Part shown: in pieces, positions 36,894-46,047 of the stretch
How positions within the stretch are numbered: the first letter of the stretch is position 1
How the letters are laid out: each line of letters begins with the position of its first letter
Assembly (NCBI GenBank): GCA_963772295.1
Contig: CAVYWO010000020.1
Coordinates: 1-64,000 of the forward strand
From: AP-15 sp963772295
GTDB taxonomy: Bacteria; Pseudomonadota; Alphaproteobacteria; ATCC43930; CGMCC-115725
Direction: 5' to 3'
Length of the DNA stretch: 64,000 nucleotides
Notes under the pieces: model-generated
Seen by the model: only the letters and a program-made list of their open reading frames with translations
Databases searched by the model: none
Told to the model about the DNA's origin: nothing
Translations under genes and position numbers: made by a program

Positions 36894-38042
36894 GTGGCGA
36901 TCCCTGCTGATGGTTCGGCACTGCCCGTGGCGTTCCTCTATTGGGGGCGGCGCGGCGCCCTGCCCCGGTTCACGCTCGATCTCGCCCAGGCGGCGCTCGG
37001 CCGGCCGGATCTCGACCTCCACGTGTCGATATCCTACCAGAATGAGCTCTTCGCCGATCATCTCTGGCTCGGCGACCGGCTGCTGCCGATCGACACGTTT
37101 CGCTCGGCCGCCGGCGTCGTCTGGACCGCGCCGGCGGTTGGGCGCCGGGTGCGCGACATCCGGCGGCGGCTGGAGCAGCGCGAGGTCGGGGTCGCCGTCG
37201 TGCTGATGCTGCACCTGTGGACGCCGCTGTTGGCGCCGCAGCTGAGACGGGCCGGCATCGCCTATATTCCCGTCGTCCACGACGCCGCCGCCCATGCCGG
37301 CGACAGGACCGGCATCGCCAATTGGTGGCTGTTGCGCGACCTCGACCGCGCCGACCGAATCGTGACCCTGAGCCCGTTCGTGACGCGGGCGCTGATGGCC
37401 GCCGGTCGGGCGCCCGAGGCGCTGATCGACACGCTGTTTCTGCCCGATCTGAGGTACGGCAGCGGGCGGCGGGAGCCGAGGGACGACGCGGCGCCGCTGC
37501 GGCTCCTCTTCTTCGGCCGCATCCTCCGCTACAAGGGCCTGCCGCTCTTCGTCGAGGCGGTCGATCTCCTGGCGCGCCGCGGAATATGCGTCGAAGCGGG
37601 CGTGTTCGGTGCCGGGGATCTTGCAGAGGGGGGGCGGCGGCTGCGGGCGCTCGGCGTCGAGGTTGCCAATCGCTGGATCGACGACGGCGAGATCGCGGCG
37701 ATCCTGGCGCGCTACGATGTGATGGTGTTATCGCATACCGAGGCCAGCCAGTCCGGCGCCGCCGCCGCGGCACTCGGCGCCGGCATGCCGGTTGTCGCGA
37801 CCCCGGTCGGCGGCCTTGTCGATCAGGTCGAGCACGAGAAGACGGGCCTGATCGCCGGCGGCGTCAATGCCGAAGCGCTCGCCGATGCCATCGGGCGGCT
37901 GGCGCACGACCGGAGCTTGCTGAAGTCGATGGTCGCCGAGATCGGGCGGCGGCGCGCAGAGCGGTCGATGAGCGCGTTCCTCGACCGGATGATCCCGATT
38001 GCGCGACGCGCCGCCCAGGGCAGCGCCGCGGCCCGGGCGTGA
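36894..38042 (+). CDS. Glycosyltransferase family 4
   Basis: A 382-residue GT-B enzyme starting at GTG 36894. The C-terminal Rossmann domain has LRLLFFGRILRYKGLPLFVE (diphosphate-binding region) and the nucleotide-sugar motif VLSHTEASQSGAAAAALGAG with PVVATPVGGLVDQV, replacing the usual E-x7-E by a looser form. Probably adds a sugar to a surface polysaccharide; donor and acceptor unknown. It starts 52 bases from the divergent heptose gene, so both may share a control region. Confidence 0.85.
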   Translation: MAIPADGSALPVAFLYWGRRGALPRFTLDLAQAALGRPDLDLHVSISYQNELFADHLWLGDRLLPIDTFRSAAGVVWTAPAVGRRVRDIRRRLEQREVGVAVVLMLHLWTPLLAPQLRRAGIAYIPVVHDAAAHAGDRTGIANWWLLRDLDRADRIVTLSPFVTRALMAAGRAPEALIDTLFLPDLRYGSGRREPRDDAAPLRLLFFGRILRYKGLPLFVEAVDLLARRGICVEAGVFGAGDLAEGGRRLRALGVEVANRWIDDGEIAAILARYDVMVLSHTEASQSGAAAAALGAGMPVVATPVGGLVDQVEHEKTGLIAGGVNAEALADAIGRLAHDRSLLKSMVAEIGRRRAERSMSAFLDRMIPIARRAAQGSAAARA

Positions 38043-38193
38043 CGAAGGCGCCCGGGCGCCCGCCCGATGCTACGACGTACAGTTGGCGATCGGCGGGGCG
38101 GGCATGGCGGGTCAAGCGCGTCGCCGCTGACCCCCAAGAACTTCGCCGGAAAGCCGAGCTCGGTTATTCTTTGGCTTGGAGCAGCACCCCGCG

Positions 38194-38409
38194 ATGAGCA
38201 CAACGACCACGACCGACCTGGCCGCGCACGTCATCGGCGCTCTGCGGGCACACGAAACCGAGCTGCGCCGTGCCGGCATCCGCCATCTCTCCCTGTTCGG
38301 CTCCGTTGCCCGTGGTGACGCCGAGGCGGCTTTTGACATCGACCTCGCCGCCGAGTTTGATCCTGCCGCCCGCATGGAAATCGATCGTGATCGGCAGCGT
38401 GCCTTCTAA
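38194..38409 (+). pseudogene. MntA-like minimal nucleotidyltransferase, internally deleted
   Basis: From ATG 38194: HLSLFGSVARGDAEAAFDID is the GS-x-DxD motif of minimal nucleotidyltransferases, which act as antitoxins to HEPN ribonucleases. After EFDPAARM the sequence jumps to EIDRDRQRAF, the kind of ending found about 30 residues later in intact proteins. The product is only 71 residues and lacks the last helices. No HEPN partner gene is nearby. Confidence 0.6.
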
Positions 38410-38460
38410 GCACGACCCAAAATGAATTCAGCTGAATCAGTCCCTTCACCCCCTCCCCAC

Positions 38461-38486
38461 CCCCGGAACGCCCGCCCTGGCGGGCG
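38461..38486. repeat. REP-like palindrome
   Basis: CCCCGGAA then CGCCCGCCCTGGCGGGCG: an inverted relative of the units at 17541-17574 and 53128-53160. Confidence 0.55.
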
Positions 38487-38565
38487 CCCACGGACTCGTA
38501 TGGGGATTTTGCTGTCAAGTAGTTTCGACATGGCGGTTGGCTGGTGTTGGTTAAGGACCTTCAGG

Positions 38566-38880
38566 TCAGTCGCGGCCGTAGCCACGGGGCGGGTCGATCG
38601 CCTGCAACTCCTCGATGTCGAGCTCGGCGATTGCTTGCAGCTTCTCCGCCAGCCTGGATGCTTCGAGATTGGCGGGAAGGTTGTCCAGCCAGGCGCGGTA
38701 ATTGTCCTGCAGCTCGATCAGCGTGGCGACTGCTGCCGCCCAGCGCCTTGGCCGTGGCGCGAGGCGCGGTGCCGGTGACGCCGTCTGGCTCTGTTGGCTC
38801 TGCTGGCGCCGTCTAGCGCGGCATCGCGCTTGACGCTCAGCTGGGGTCATCGGGGCGCTGCCGGTCCGATGTCTGGGCAT
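38566..38880 (-). CDS. Conserved small basic/coiled protein next to IS110, unknown function
   Basis: A 104-residue protein. The N-terminus is strongly basic (PMTPAERQARCRARRRQ), then a helical part RWAAAVATLIELQDNYRAWL, ending ELQAIDPPRGYGRD. GGAG lies eight bases before the ATG at 38880. Proteins of this pattern are, in my recollection, often found beside transposase genes, suggesting an accessory of a mobile element; function unknown. Its upstream region is repeated in inverted form at 40754-40797. Confidence 0.6.
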   Translation of the reverse strand: MPRHRTGSAPMTPAERQARCRARRRQQSQQSQTASPAPRLAPRPRRWAAAVATLIELQDNYRAWLDNLPANLEASRLAEKLQAIAELDIEELQAIDPPRGYGRD

Positions 38881-38888
38881 CTTCGATC

Positions 38889-38921
38889 TCCTATTGGCAA
38901 TCGTGACTGTCACGTTTCCCG
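38889..38921. repeat. Left arm of a 32-base inverted repeat around an IS110 gene
   Basis: TCCTATTGGCAATCGT ... TCACGTTTCCCG. The complement lies at 40754-40785 (TCCTATTGGCAATCGT ... TCACGTTTCCCG with four mismatched bases in the middle). The arms enclose 1.9 kb with the transposase at 39265. Each arm is followed outward by GGAG and an ATGCCC start. Confidence 0.7.
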
Positions 38922-39264
38922 GACGGTTGCTCCGTCGCAATCTGGGCCCGAGCTGCGGTCTGGGCACAGGAAACCGGGGCGAGGAGTTCATTGGCGTCAC
39001 CTGTCACGAGCCTGGGCGGCTCCCCTGTGCTCAGGCCGATGGCCTGCAAACTCGTATCCGGCGGAACCTGCGGTTCCGTACCACGATGCCTCAATCGCGA
39101 GGCCGACGGGGAGCCTGGGAGGGCGGGACCACTCTAAATGGCGGCATCTTGCAGCCATAGTCCGTGACGGCATCCCGCCCACCCAGGTCGGTTCCAGGCG
39201 TCGGCGCCAAGCGCCTTGCTCCGCCCGGTGTCTTTGTGTCTCGCCGCGTGCCCTGATCTTGCGC

Positions 39265-40431
39265 TCAGGCGGCGGCGGTGCGGGCGTCGGCTGGTAGTTC
39301 GCCGGTCTCGACATAGCGCCAGAGCGCGACCAGCAGCTTTCGGGCAAGCGCCACGATCATCACTTTGCGGATGCGCCCCTTGGCACCGCTGGTTCGCTGG
39401 ACGAACCAACGGCTGAGCGGGCTTTGCGGTTGGAAGCGAAGCCAGCGCCAAGCCAGTTGCATCAGGATGTGGCGCACCCGTGCATTGCCGTTTTTGCCGA
39501 TGCCCTGCTCGCGCTCCATGCCGCCGCTCTGGAACGGCGTGCCGGTCAAACCGACAAAGCTCGCCAGCGCCCGGCGATCACGGAACGAACGGCAGCCTAG
39601 CATCTCGCGGACCAGAACGGTCGCGGTCTCGACACCGAGGCCGACGATCTGGGTCAGCAGCTGGATCATTCGCTCGGCGCGGTCCGGCTCGGCGATCTTC
39701 ACGACCGCGTCGCGCTCGGCCTCGATCTCGCGCAGTTGGTCCGAGACCAGGCGGTGGCGCACTATCAAGCGTCTCAGCTCCGCCATCGTCTTGGGCGGCA
39801 ACGGCGAGCCGGCAAAGGTCTGCAATGCCTCCAGCCGCTCGAACGCCTTCTTGAGGCGCGGCTTGAAGCCGACGATACCATGCAGACAGAGCAGACTCTC
39901 CACGCGGCTCTCGAGTTGCAGCCGCTCGCGGACCAGCCGCTCCCGTTCGCGTCCCGGCCGGCGCAGTTCCTCCTCCGCCTCACTCGCGATGCGCACCATC
40001 GAACACACCCGCGGCTCGCCGCGCAGCCACGCCAGCAGCGTGCGCAACAGCATGTCTAGGTCGATCCGATCCGTCTTCGCCCGCCGGCTCCGCCGCGGCA
40101 CCGGAATGCTCGCCGGATGCATGACCTGCACCTCGATCCCCTGCGCCAGCAGGTAACGGGCAATCCAGAAACCGTCTCGGTCCGCCTCGTAGCTCAGCAC
40201 CACGCGCTGCACCGCCCGACCCGCGGCCTCCGCCTCCGCCTTCCACAACCCGATCGTCCGCAACAAGCCGGCCAGATCGCGCGGCGCGAGCCGCCGCCGC
40301 GGCCGACGGGCGACCCCGGGAACCACCGCCCCGGCCTCCCACGACTTGCCGCTCAATTCCAGCGCCACGACCAAAGTGCTATTATGGTCAAAGGCGGCCG
40401 TGGTGTTGCTCGGTTCGATTTGCTTTGGCAT
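39265..40431 (-). CDS. IS110-family transposase, type A
   Basis: A 388-residue DEDD transposase starting at ATG 40431 (MPKQIEPSNTTAAFDHNST). The RuvC-like N-terminal domain carries VVALELSGKSWEAG, LSYEADRDGFWIARYLL and RRAKTDRIDLDMLLRTL. The C-terminal transposase_20 domain shows LLTQIVGLGVETATVLV and FVGLTGTPFQSGGMERE with the catalytic Ser region. Intact. Such elements insert by a circular intermediate guided by a bridge RNA from the non-coding end; that end would be the 40432-40790 side here. Confidence 0.88.
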   Translation of the reverse strand: MPKQIEPSNTTAAFDHNSTLVVALELSGKSWEAGAVVPGVARRPRRRLAPRDLAGLLRTIGLWKAEAEAAGRAVQRVVLSYEADRDGFWIARYLLAQGIEVQVMHPASIPVPRRSRRAKTDRIDLDMLLRTLLAWLRGEPRVCSMVRIASEAEEELRRPGRERERLVRERLQLESRVESLLCLHGIVGFKPRLKKAFERLEALQTFAGSPLPPKTMAELRRLIVRHRLVSDQLREIEAERDAVVKIAEPDRAERMIQLLTQIVGLGVETATVLVREMLGCRSFRDRRALASFVGLTGTPFQSGGMEREQGIGKNGNARVRHILMQLAWRWLRFQPQSPLSRWFVQRTSGAKGRIRKVMIVALARKLLVALWRYVETGELPADARTAAA

Positions 40432-41019
40432 CGGATCAATCCTGTCTGGTCTTGGACAACCGACAAGATACTCAATGCCGCGGCCGTCCTCCCCATAGCA
40501 TCTAAATCCGTGGGCTGAAGGCCCACGTCCGGGGGCTCCCCCATCAAGGGTCCCATCAAGGGGGAGGGCCTTGTAGCGCGTCCTTGCAGCGCGCCCCCGC
40601 CCCCTCGATGGGGGCGGACCCCCCCCCAATGATCAAGCGAAAAATGCGGGGCGGTAACCCCGCAGAGGGGCGCGCGGTGAAGGTCCAGACCGGGTGGATG
40701 CCTGACCGGTCTTTGGGCCGGCAAGGCCGCGAGGAAGCAACCGTTAGCGGCATCGGGAAACGTGACGTAACGATTGCCAATAGGAGCCGGGAGATGCCCG
40801 CGCCAGGCTGCGGCAGCGCAGTGTCTCGGAGCGATCGTCCCGCGCCGGGAGGATAGCACCGTGCTTGCTCTGTCAAGGACGTTGCGCGCCGGCTTCGCCG
40901 GTGCCGCCGCGTTGCCGGCGGCATCCTTGACTGCCGCTGCGCGCGGTGCTCTGCCGACGGGCAGGTCGGGACGAAGGGATGGTCAGTTTCGATCGAACAA
41001 AGGGATGACAGCGGGAGGC
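40432..41019. other. Non-coding ends of the two IS110 elements
   Basis: About 590 bases with no gene. Contains GTGGGCTGAAGGCCCAC (as in the MITEs), a pyrimidine/purine run near 40620, and the right arm of the inverted repeat (40754-40785). The 5' non-coding part of an IS110 element is where a bridge RNA would be encoded; I cannot delimit it. Confidence 0.45.
40754..40785. repeat. Right arm of the inverted repeat around the IS110 gene
   Basis: CGGGAAACGTGACG ... CGATTGCCAATAGGA, complement of 38889-38921. An ATGCCC follows at 40794 with a 20-codon frame (MPAPGCGSAVSRS...) reminiscent of the start of the 38566 protein (MPRHRTGSAP). Confidence 0.7.
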
Positions 41020-42300
41020 TCATGCGGCGGCAGCCTCCGGCGACTTGTAGTTGGGGTCGAACAGGGTTTGCCGCTCGAGCAGGGTACAGGCCACCGACAA
41101 CAGGCGGTCGGCGACGGTGCGCAGGGCACGGCCGTGGCTGTGGCCACGTGCGCGCAGCGCGGCGTAGCGATCACGGCTGGCCTGATCGTGCTGGGTGGCG
41201 ACGCGCGCCCAATGATAGAGCGCATTGTCCAGCCGCTTGTTGCACGCGTAGCGGCGCACGACGATGCAGCTCTTACCGCTGCGTCGGGTCACCGGCGCCA
41301 CCCCGGACAGCAGGCGCAAGGCATGGTAATCTCTCCGCTGCAGAGGCTGCGAGGCCTCGGCGAGCAGCGTGGCGAGGGTGATCCTTCCGAGCCCTGGCAT
41401 GGATCGCAGGATCGCCACGTCGCGCTGCTCGCAATGCTGCCCCGGCGCGTTCTCCTCGCGGCCTTCCGCCGGTGCGGTTTCCGCGGGCGGGATGAGCTGG
41501 TCGCAGAGCTGGTCGAGCTTGCGGTGCGCGGCGTTGAGCTGCTGATTGACCAAGCCGATGCGGGCGGCCACGGCGTCGATATGAGCCGTCGCCGCCGCGA
41601 CCACGCCGGGCGCCACCGTCAACGGCTTCTGCCGCAAGACCTGCAACACCTCGGCCGCCTGCAGACGGCGGATACGGTGGGCTTTGAGGAGCCGCTCGAT
41701 TGTCGTAAGGTGCAGCCGGGCGGCCTTCGCCGGGGTCGGCGCCTGGCGCCACAAATCGAGAAACCAAGCGGCCGCGAGGTCGTCGGAGAGGGTCAGCATC
41801 TGCGGGTAATAACGCCAAAGCTGTTCGCGCACGCGGTTGGCCAGACGATTGCGTTCGCGCTGCAGATCCTCGGTCATACGCGACCATTCGCGCAGCTCGA
41901 CAATCACCGGGTCGTCGACCGACAAGCCTCGGAAGGCGTGGCGATCGGTGCGCAGGCTGTCGGCCTGGACCCGCGCGTCGCGCTGATCGTCTTTGGCGCC
42001 GGCGACAGTGAAGCGGTCGCGGAACCGGTCGAGCTGTTTGGGGTTGATCGCGTATACCTGGAAACCACGTTCGAGCAGGGTTTCCACGATCGGGCCGTGC
42101 GGCACTTCGATCGCCACCGCGATCGCCCCTGGTTCGGCTCCGGTCATCGACGACAACCAGGCGCAGAGCTCCGCCAGCCCGGCGCCGTCATGGTCAAACG
42201 CTCGCTCACCAACAATCTTGCCGCCGGCATCGATCAAGCAGGCTTGATGCGTCTTGCTCGCCCAGTCGATGCCGGCAAACCACTCAATCCCTTCCGTCAT
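41020..42300 (-). CDS. IS110-family transposase, type B
   Basis: A 426-residue DEDD transposase from ATG 42300: WFAGIDWASKTHQACLIDAG (first Asp), AIEVPHGPIVETLLERG (Glu), VAGAKDDQRDARVQADSL (Asp pair), then transposase_20 domain LRSMPGLGRITLATLLAEAS and LLSGVAPVTRRSGKS. Clearly different from the neighbour at 39265, so two distinct IS110 elements lie side by side in the same orientation. Intact. Element ends not resolved. Confidence 0.9.
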   Translation of the reverse strand: MTEGIEWFAGIDWASKTHQACLIDAGGKIVGERAFDHDGAGLAELCAWLSSMTGAEPGAIAVAIEVPHGPIVETLLERGFQVYAINPKQLDRFRDRFTVAGAKDDQRDARVQADSLRTDRHAFRGLSVDDPVIVELREWSRMTEDLQRERNRLANRVREQLWRYYPQMLTLSDDLAAAWFLDLWRQAPTPAKAARLHLTTIERLLKAHRIRRLQAAEVLQVLRQKPLTVAPGVVAAATAHIDAVAARIGLVNQQLNAAHRKLDQLCDQLIPPAETAPAEGREENAPGQHCEQRDVAILRSMPGLGRITLATLLAEASQPLQRRDYHALRLLSGVAPVTRRSGKSCIVVRRYACNKRLDNALYHWARVATQHDQASRDRYAALRARGHSHGRALRTVADRLLSVACTLLERQTLFDPNYKSPEAAAA

Positions 42301-42556
42301 AATCACACCCTCCTTGCACAGCCGGACCGCCGCGACGACCGTCAGTCCCTGTACCGGCGCTCGAAGCGCAACCTCCCACAGGACTTCCGTCGCGGCCAAC
42401 CCGCCGGGGTGCAGGTCCGCCCCAGGTGCTCAAGCCACGGGTTGGGGTCGGCGACTCCCGGCGGGTCGGCCCGGTCCGGCCAGTCTGAAACCAGACCGGT
42501 TCACGACCGCTTTAAGGGTACAGGGCCGGGGTGGGGGTGATGCGACATAGCACTCG

Positions 42557-43795
42557 ATGAACCTGCCGCAGCGGCTGATCATCGCCGATCCCGGGCTGCG
42601 CGGCACGCTCGGGCATCATCTCGGCTATTCGCTGGCGGTGGCGCAAGCGGCGCGCGCGAAGGGCATCCAGCCGCTGGTGCTGACTTCCGGCGATTTCCGG
42701 GGGAAGGTTCCCGGCGGCGTCGACTTCCGGCCGAGCTTCGCTGCGGCCTATCAGTCCGCCGGCGGCGGTGGCGCGCTGCGGCGGATCGTGTTTGGCCTGG
42801 CGGCGCGCGCGCCGATGCCGTTGGCGGCCGGGGTGGCCCCGCTGCTGCAGCGGGTGCGCCGGGGCTTGCGTCGGCCGGCGCCGGATGGCTTTGCCGAACA
42901 ACTGGCGGCGGCGCTCAAAGCCGATGGCGACGCCGCGCGCGACCTCTTGCTGTTGCACAGCGTCTCGGCCGCCAACCTGGCGGGGCTGGCGGCCGCGTTG
43001 CCGGGGCCGCGGCTCGGCGCCATCGCCATCGTGTTGCGCCGAACCCCCGAGGAAATGGACGGCGACGATGCGGGTCCCTTGCCGATAGCGGCGATCCTGA
43101 CCGGGCTCTTCGCGCATTTCGGCCAGCGCCTCCGGGTGCTGGCGGATACCGCACCGCTGGCGCGGCTGTGGTCGGCCGCGTTGCAGCGGAGCGTGGCAAC
43201 CGCGCCGATCCCGGTGGTCGCCCCGCCGGTGCGCGGCGCGCCGCCCGGGCGGCCGCCGCATTTGCTGTTCGCCGGCGGGGCAAGGGTGGAAAAAGGATAT
43301 GGTCTCTTGCCGAAGCTCGTGCAGGCGCTCGCCGGCGAGGCGCGTTTTACGATCCACAGCGGGCCGGTCGACAGCGCCAGCGACCCGCTGGTTCAGCGTG
43401 CCCACCGGCGATTGCGCGCCCTGGCAGGGCCGGGGTTGAGGCTTCTGGAGCGGCCGCTGCCGCCGACCCAATATCGGTCCCTGCTGCGCGCTGCCGACCT
43501 CGTGCTCTTGCCCTATGATGCCGGCACCTATGGTCCCCGCTCCTCCGGTATCCTGGCCGAGGCGCGGGCCGCGGGCGTGCCGGCGGTGGTGCCGGCGGGT
43601 TGCTGGATGGCCGATGCCGTCGCGCCGGACCCGGCATTGACATTTTGCGGTGCGGCCGGGTTTGCCGCGGCGGTGCAGGGGGCGCTGGTGCGGCTGCCGG
43701 CGCTGCAGCAAGAATGGGCGGCCGCGGCACCGGCCTGGCGGCGGACCCATTCACCGGCGGCGCTGTTGTCGCGACTGCTGCGCGACACGGTTTGA
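42557..43795 (+). CDS. GT-B glycosyltransferase
   Basis: A 412-residue protein with GT4-like C-terminal features: HLLFAGGARVEKGYGLLPKL, and the donor site LPYDAGTYGPRSSGILAEAR followed by GVPAVVPAGCWMAD. The N-terminal half (LGHHLGYSLAVAQAARAKGI) is the acceptor domain. First gene of a tight run 42557-52056 in which most genes overlap or nearly touch. Presumably assembles the polysaccharide repeat unit. Confidence 0.8.
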   Translation: MNLPQRLIIADPGLRGTLGHHLGYSLAVAQAARAKGIQPLVLTSGDFRGKVPGGVDFRPSFAAAYQSAGGGGALRRIVFGLAARAPMPLAAGVAPLLQRVRRGLRRPAPDGFAEQLAAALKADGDAARDLLLLHSVSAANLAGLAAALPGPRLGAIAIVLRRTPEEMDGDDAGPLPIAAILTGLFAHFGQRLRVLADTAPLARLWSAALQRSVATAPIPVVAPPVRGAPPGRPPHLLFAGGARVEKGYGLLPKLVQALAGEARFTIHSGPVDSASDPLVQRAHRRLRALAGPGLRLLERPLPPTQYRSLLRAADLVLLPYDAGTYGPRSSGILAEARAAGVPAVVPAGCWMADAVAPDPALTFCGAAGFAAAVQGALVRLPALQQEWAAAAPAWRRTHSPAALLSRLLRDTV

Positions 43796-43814
43796 CGCAA
43801 CGGAGGGGGATCAT

Positions 43815-44747
43815 ATGCACGTTCTAGTGACCGGCGGCGCCGGCTACATCGGGTCCGTGCTGGTGCCCGCCCTGCTGCAGCGAGGCTGGCGGGTGACCGT
43901 GCTGGATACGTTCGCGTCCGGCGACGCCTACCTCGCGCCATGTTGTGCCGACCCGAAGTTCGAGCCGGTGCGCGGCGATTGCCGGGACATGGGGATCGTC
44001 GAGCCGCTGCTGGCGAAGGCGGATGCGGTGCTGCCGCTGGCCGCGCTGGTCGGCGCACCACTCTGCGCCCGCGACCGGGTCGGGGCGGTCACGATCAACC
44101 GGGACGCGGTGGTCGATCTGACAAAGCGCCTCTCCCGGCAACAGCGCGTGGTCTATCCGACGACCAACAGCGGTTATGGGGTCGGCGAGGCGAATGCCTA
44201 TTGCACCGAGGAAAGCCCGCTGCGGCCGGTTTCGCTCTATGGCACCACCAAGGTCGAGGCCGAACGGGCGGTCTTGGATTGCGGGGTGGGGATCACGCTG
44301 CGGCTCGCGACCGTGTTCGGCATGGCGCCGCGCATGCGGCTCGATCTGCTGGTGAACGATTTCACCTGGCGCGCCGTCAACGACCAGGCCGTGGTGCTGT
44401 TCGAGGCCCATTTCCGCCGCAACTACATCCATGTGCGCGACGTGGCCAAGGCCTTCATCCATGCGCTCGAGAACCTCGATCGGATGCTGGGCGAGGCGTA
44501 CAATGTCGGGCTGTCGGAGGCCAACCTCTCCAAGAAGGAGCTTTGCGAACGGATTGCCGCGCAGGTACCGGGCTTCGTCTACCTCGAAGCGCCGGTCGGC
44601 GAGGACCCGGACAAGCGCGATTACCTCGTCTCCAACGCCAAGCTGGAGGCGACCGGCTGGCGCCCGGACTTCAGCCTGGATGCCGGCATTCGGGAGCTCG
44701 TCAAAGGCTTCCGGATGCTGCGCCACGGACGCTTCGCCAATGTCTGA
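43815..44747 (+). CDS. NAD-dependent sugar epimerase/dehydratase
   Basis: A 310-residue extended SDR. The NAD motif is VTGGAGYIGS (residues 5-14), the catalytic YGTTK follows, and a serine-containing NSGYGVGEA loop lies before it. ATG 43815 has a strong GGAGGGGG site. The order NTP-sugar epimerase then C-methyltransferase (next gene, overlapping by 8 bases) fits modified-sugar synthesis. Exact substrate unknown. Confidence 0.85.
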   Translation: MHVLVTGGAGYIGSVLVPALLQRGWRVTVLDTFASGDAYLAPCCADPKFEPVRGDCRDMGIVEPLLAKADAVLPLAALVGAPLCARDRVGAVTINRDAVVDLTKRLSRQQRVVYPTTNSGYGVGEANAYCTEESPLRPVSLYGTTKVEAERAVLDCGVGITLRLATVFGMAPRMRLDLLVNDFTWRAVNDQAVVLFEAHFRRNYIHVRDVAKAFIHALENLDRMLGEAYNVGLSEANLSKKELCERIAAQVPGFVYLEAPVGEDPDKRDYLVSNAKLEATGWRPDFSLDAGIRELVKGFRMLRHGRFANV

Positions 44748-46047
44748 ACCGGCCGCGGCGCGGCACCGCACCCTCGCCCAACCCGGGCGGATGCTTGACC
44801 TCGGGTGCCGGTGCTGCGGCGGGCGCCGGGTCGAGCTGGTGCTCGACCTCGGCGATCAGCCGCACTGCAACCGGTTGGTGCGCCCCGGCGAGCCGCCCGG
44901 CAGCGAACCGCGCTTCCCGCTTCGCCTCGGCTTCTGTCGCGACTGCACGATGGTGCAGATCGACCACACGATCCCGAAAGAGTCGATGTTCTCGAACTAT
45001 CCCTATGTCTCGGGCACCACCGGGACATTGCGGGCGCATTTTGCCGCGACCAGCCGGCGGCTCGCCGAGGCCTATGCGCTGGGCCCGCCGGACCTGGTGG
45101 TGGATATCGGCAGCAACGACGGCACTTGGCTCAAGCAATACGCGCCCTTCGGCTGCCGGGTGCTCGGGGTCGAGGCCGCCCGTAACGTCGCCAGGCTGGC
45201 TCAGGATGCCGGCATTCGCACCTGGCCGGTATTTTTTGACGAAGCCTGCGCGCGCGACATCCTGGCACGGCTTGGCCCGGCCAAGCTCGTCACCGCAGCC
45301 GGGGTGTTTTTCCACTTGCAGGAACTGCACAGCGTGGTCCGCGGCATCCGGGCGCTCCTGGCCGAGGACGGCGTCTTCGTCGTGCAGGCGATCTGCCTCG
45401 GCGGGATGGTGGAGAACACCGCTTTCGATCAGATCTATCATGAGCATCTTTGCTACTACACTTTGCGTTCTCTCCGCGCCCTCTTGCAACGCCATGGGCT
45501 CGACGTGTTTTGGGTTGCCCGGATCCCGATCCACGGCGGCAGCATCGAGGCGCATGTGGCGCGGCAGGGCAGCCGTCCGCCCGGAGAAAGCGTGCGCGTC
45601 CTCGAAACCGAGGAGGCGCAGAAGGGGCTCGGCGAGATCGGCACGTATCGGCGGATGTCCGGAAACGTGCTCGGCTTGGGCGAGCGTCTGCGGTCTCTCT
45701 TGGAAGATTATCGGGCGCAGGGCAAGACCGTGTGGGCCTATGGCGCACCGGCAAAGGGTGCCACCCTCCTGAACAGCTTTGGCATCGGGCCGGCGCTGGT
45801 GCAAAAGGCGGTGGAACGCAACCCGATGAAGATCGGGCTCGCCATTCCGGGGGTGCGCATCCCGATCGTCGAAGAACGCGCCGACGAAAAGCCGGATGCC
45901 TATCTGGTGCTCGCCTGGAACTTCATCGACGAGTTCCTCGCGGATCCGGTCAATTCCGCCTTTATCGAGGGCGGCGGCGAGTTCATCGTGCCGATCCCGC
46001 AGCTGCGGGTGCTGCGCGGCGCCCAAGCACCGGGCGCCTCCCGGTGA
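44740..46047 (+). CDS. NovU/TylCIII-type sugar C-methyltransferase
   Basis: A 435-residue protein with three parts: an N-terminal zinc site (CRCCGGRRVELV ... FCRDCTMVQ), a SAM-binding domain (VVDIGSNDGTWLKQY), and a C-terminal domain with YGAPAKGATLLN. The catalytic-type motif IYHEHLCYYTLRSL is conserved in enzymes that C-methylate NDP-4-keto-6-deoxy sugars. It probably makes a branched sugar for the polysaccharide. Overlaps both neighbours (8 bases upstream, GTGA downstream). Confidence 0.85.
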   Translation: MSEPAAARHRTLAQPGRMLDLGCRCCGGRRVELVLDLGDQPHCNRLVRPGEPPGSEPRFPLRLGFCRDCTMVQIDHTIPKESMFSNYPYVSGTTGTLRAHFAATSRRLAEAYALGPPDLVVDIGSNDGTWLKQYAPFGCRVLGVEAARNVARLAQDAGIRTWPVFFDEACARDILARLGPAKLVTAAGVFFHLQELHSVVRGIRALLAEDGVFVVQAICLGGMVENTAFDQIYHEHLCYYTLRSLRALLQRHGLDVFWVARIPIHGGSIEAHVARQGSRPPGESVRVLETEEAQKGLGEIGTYRRMSGNVLGLGERLRSLLEDYRAQGKTVWAYGAPAKGATLLNSFGIGPALVQKAVERNPMKIGLAIPGVRIPIVEERADEKPDAYLVLAWNFIDEFLADPVNSAFIEGGGEFIVPIPQLRVLRGAQAPGASR

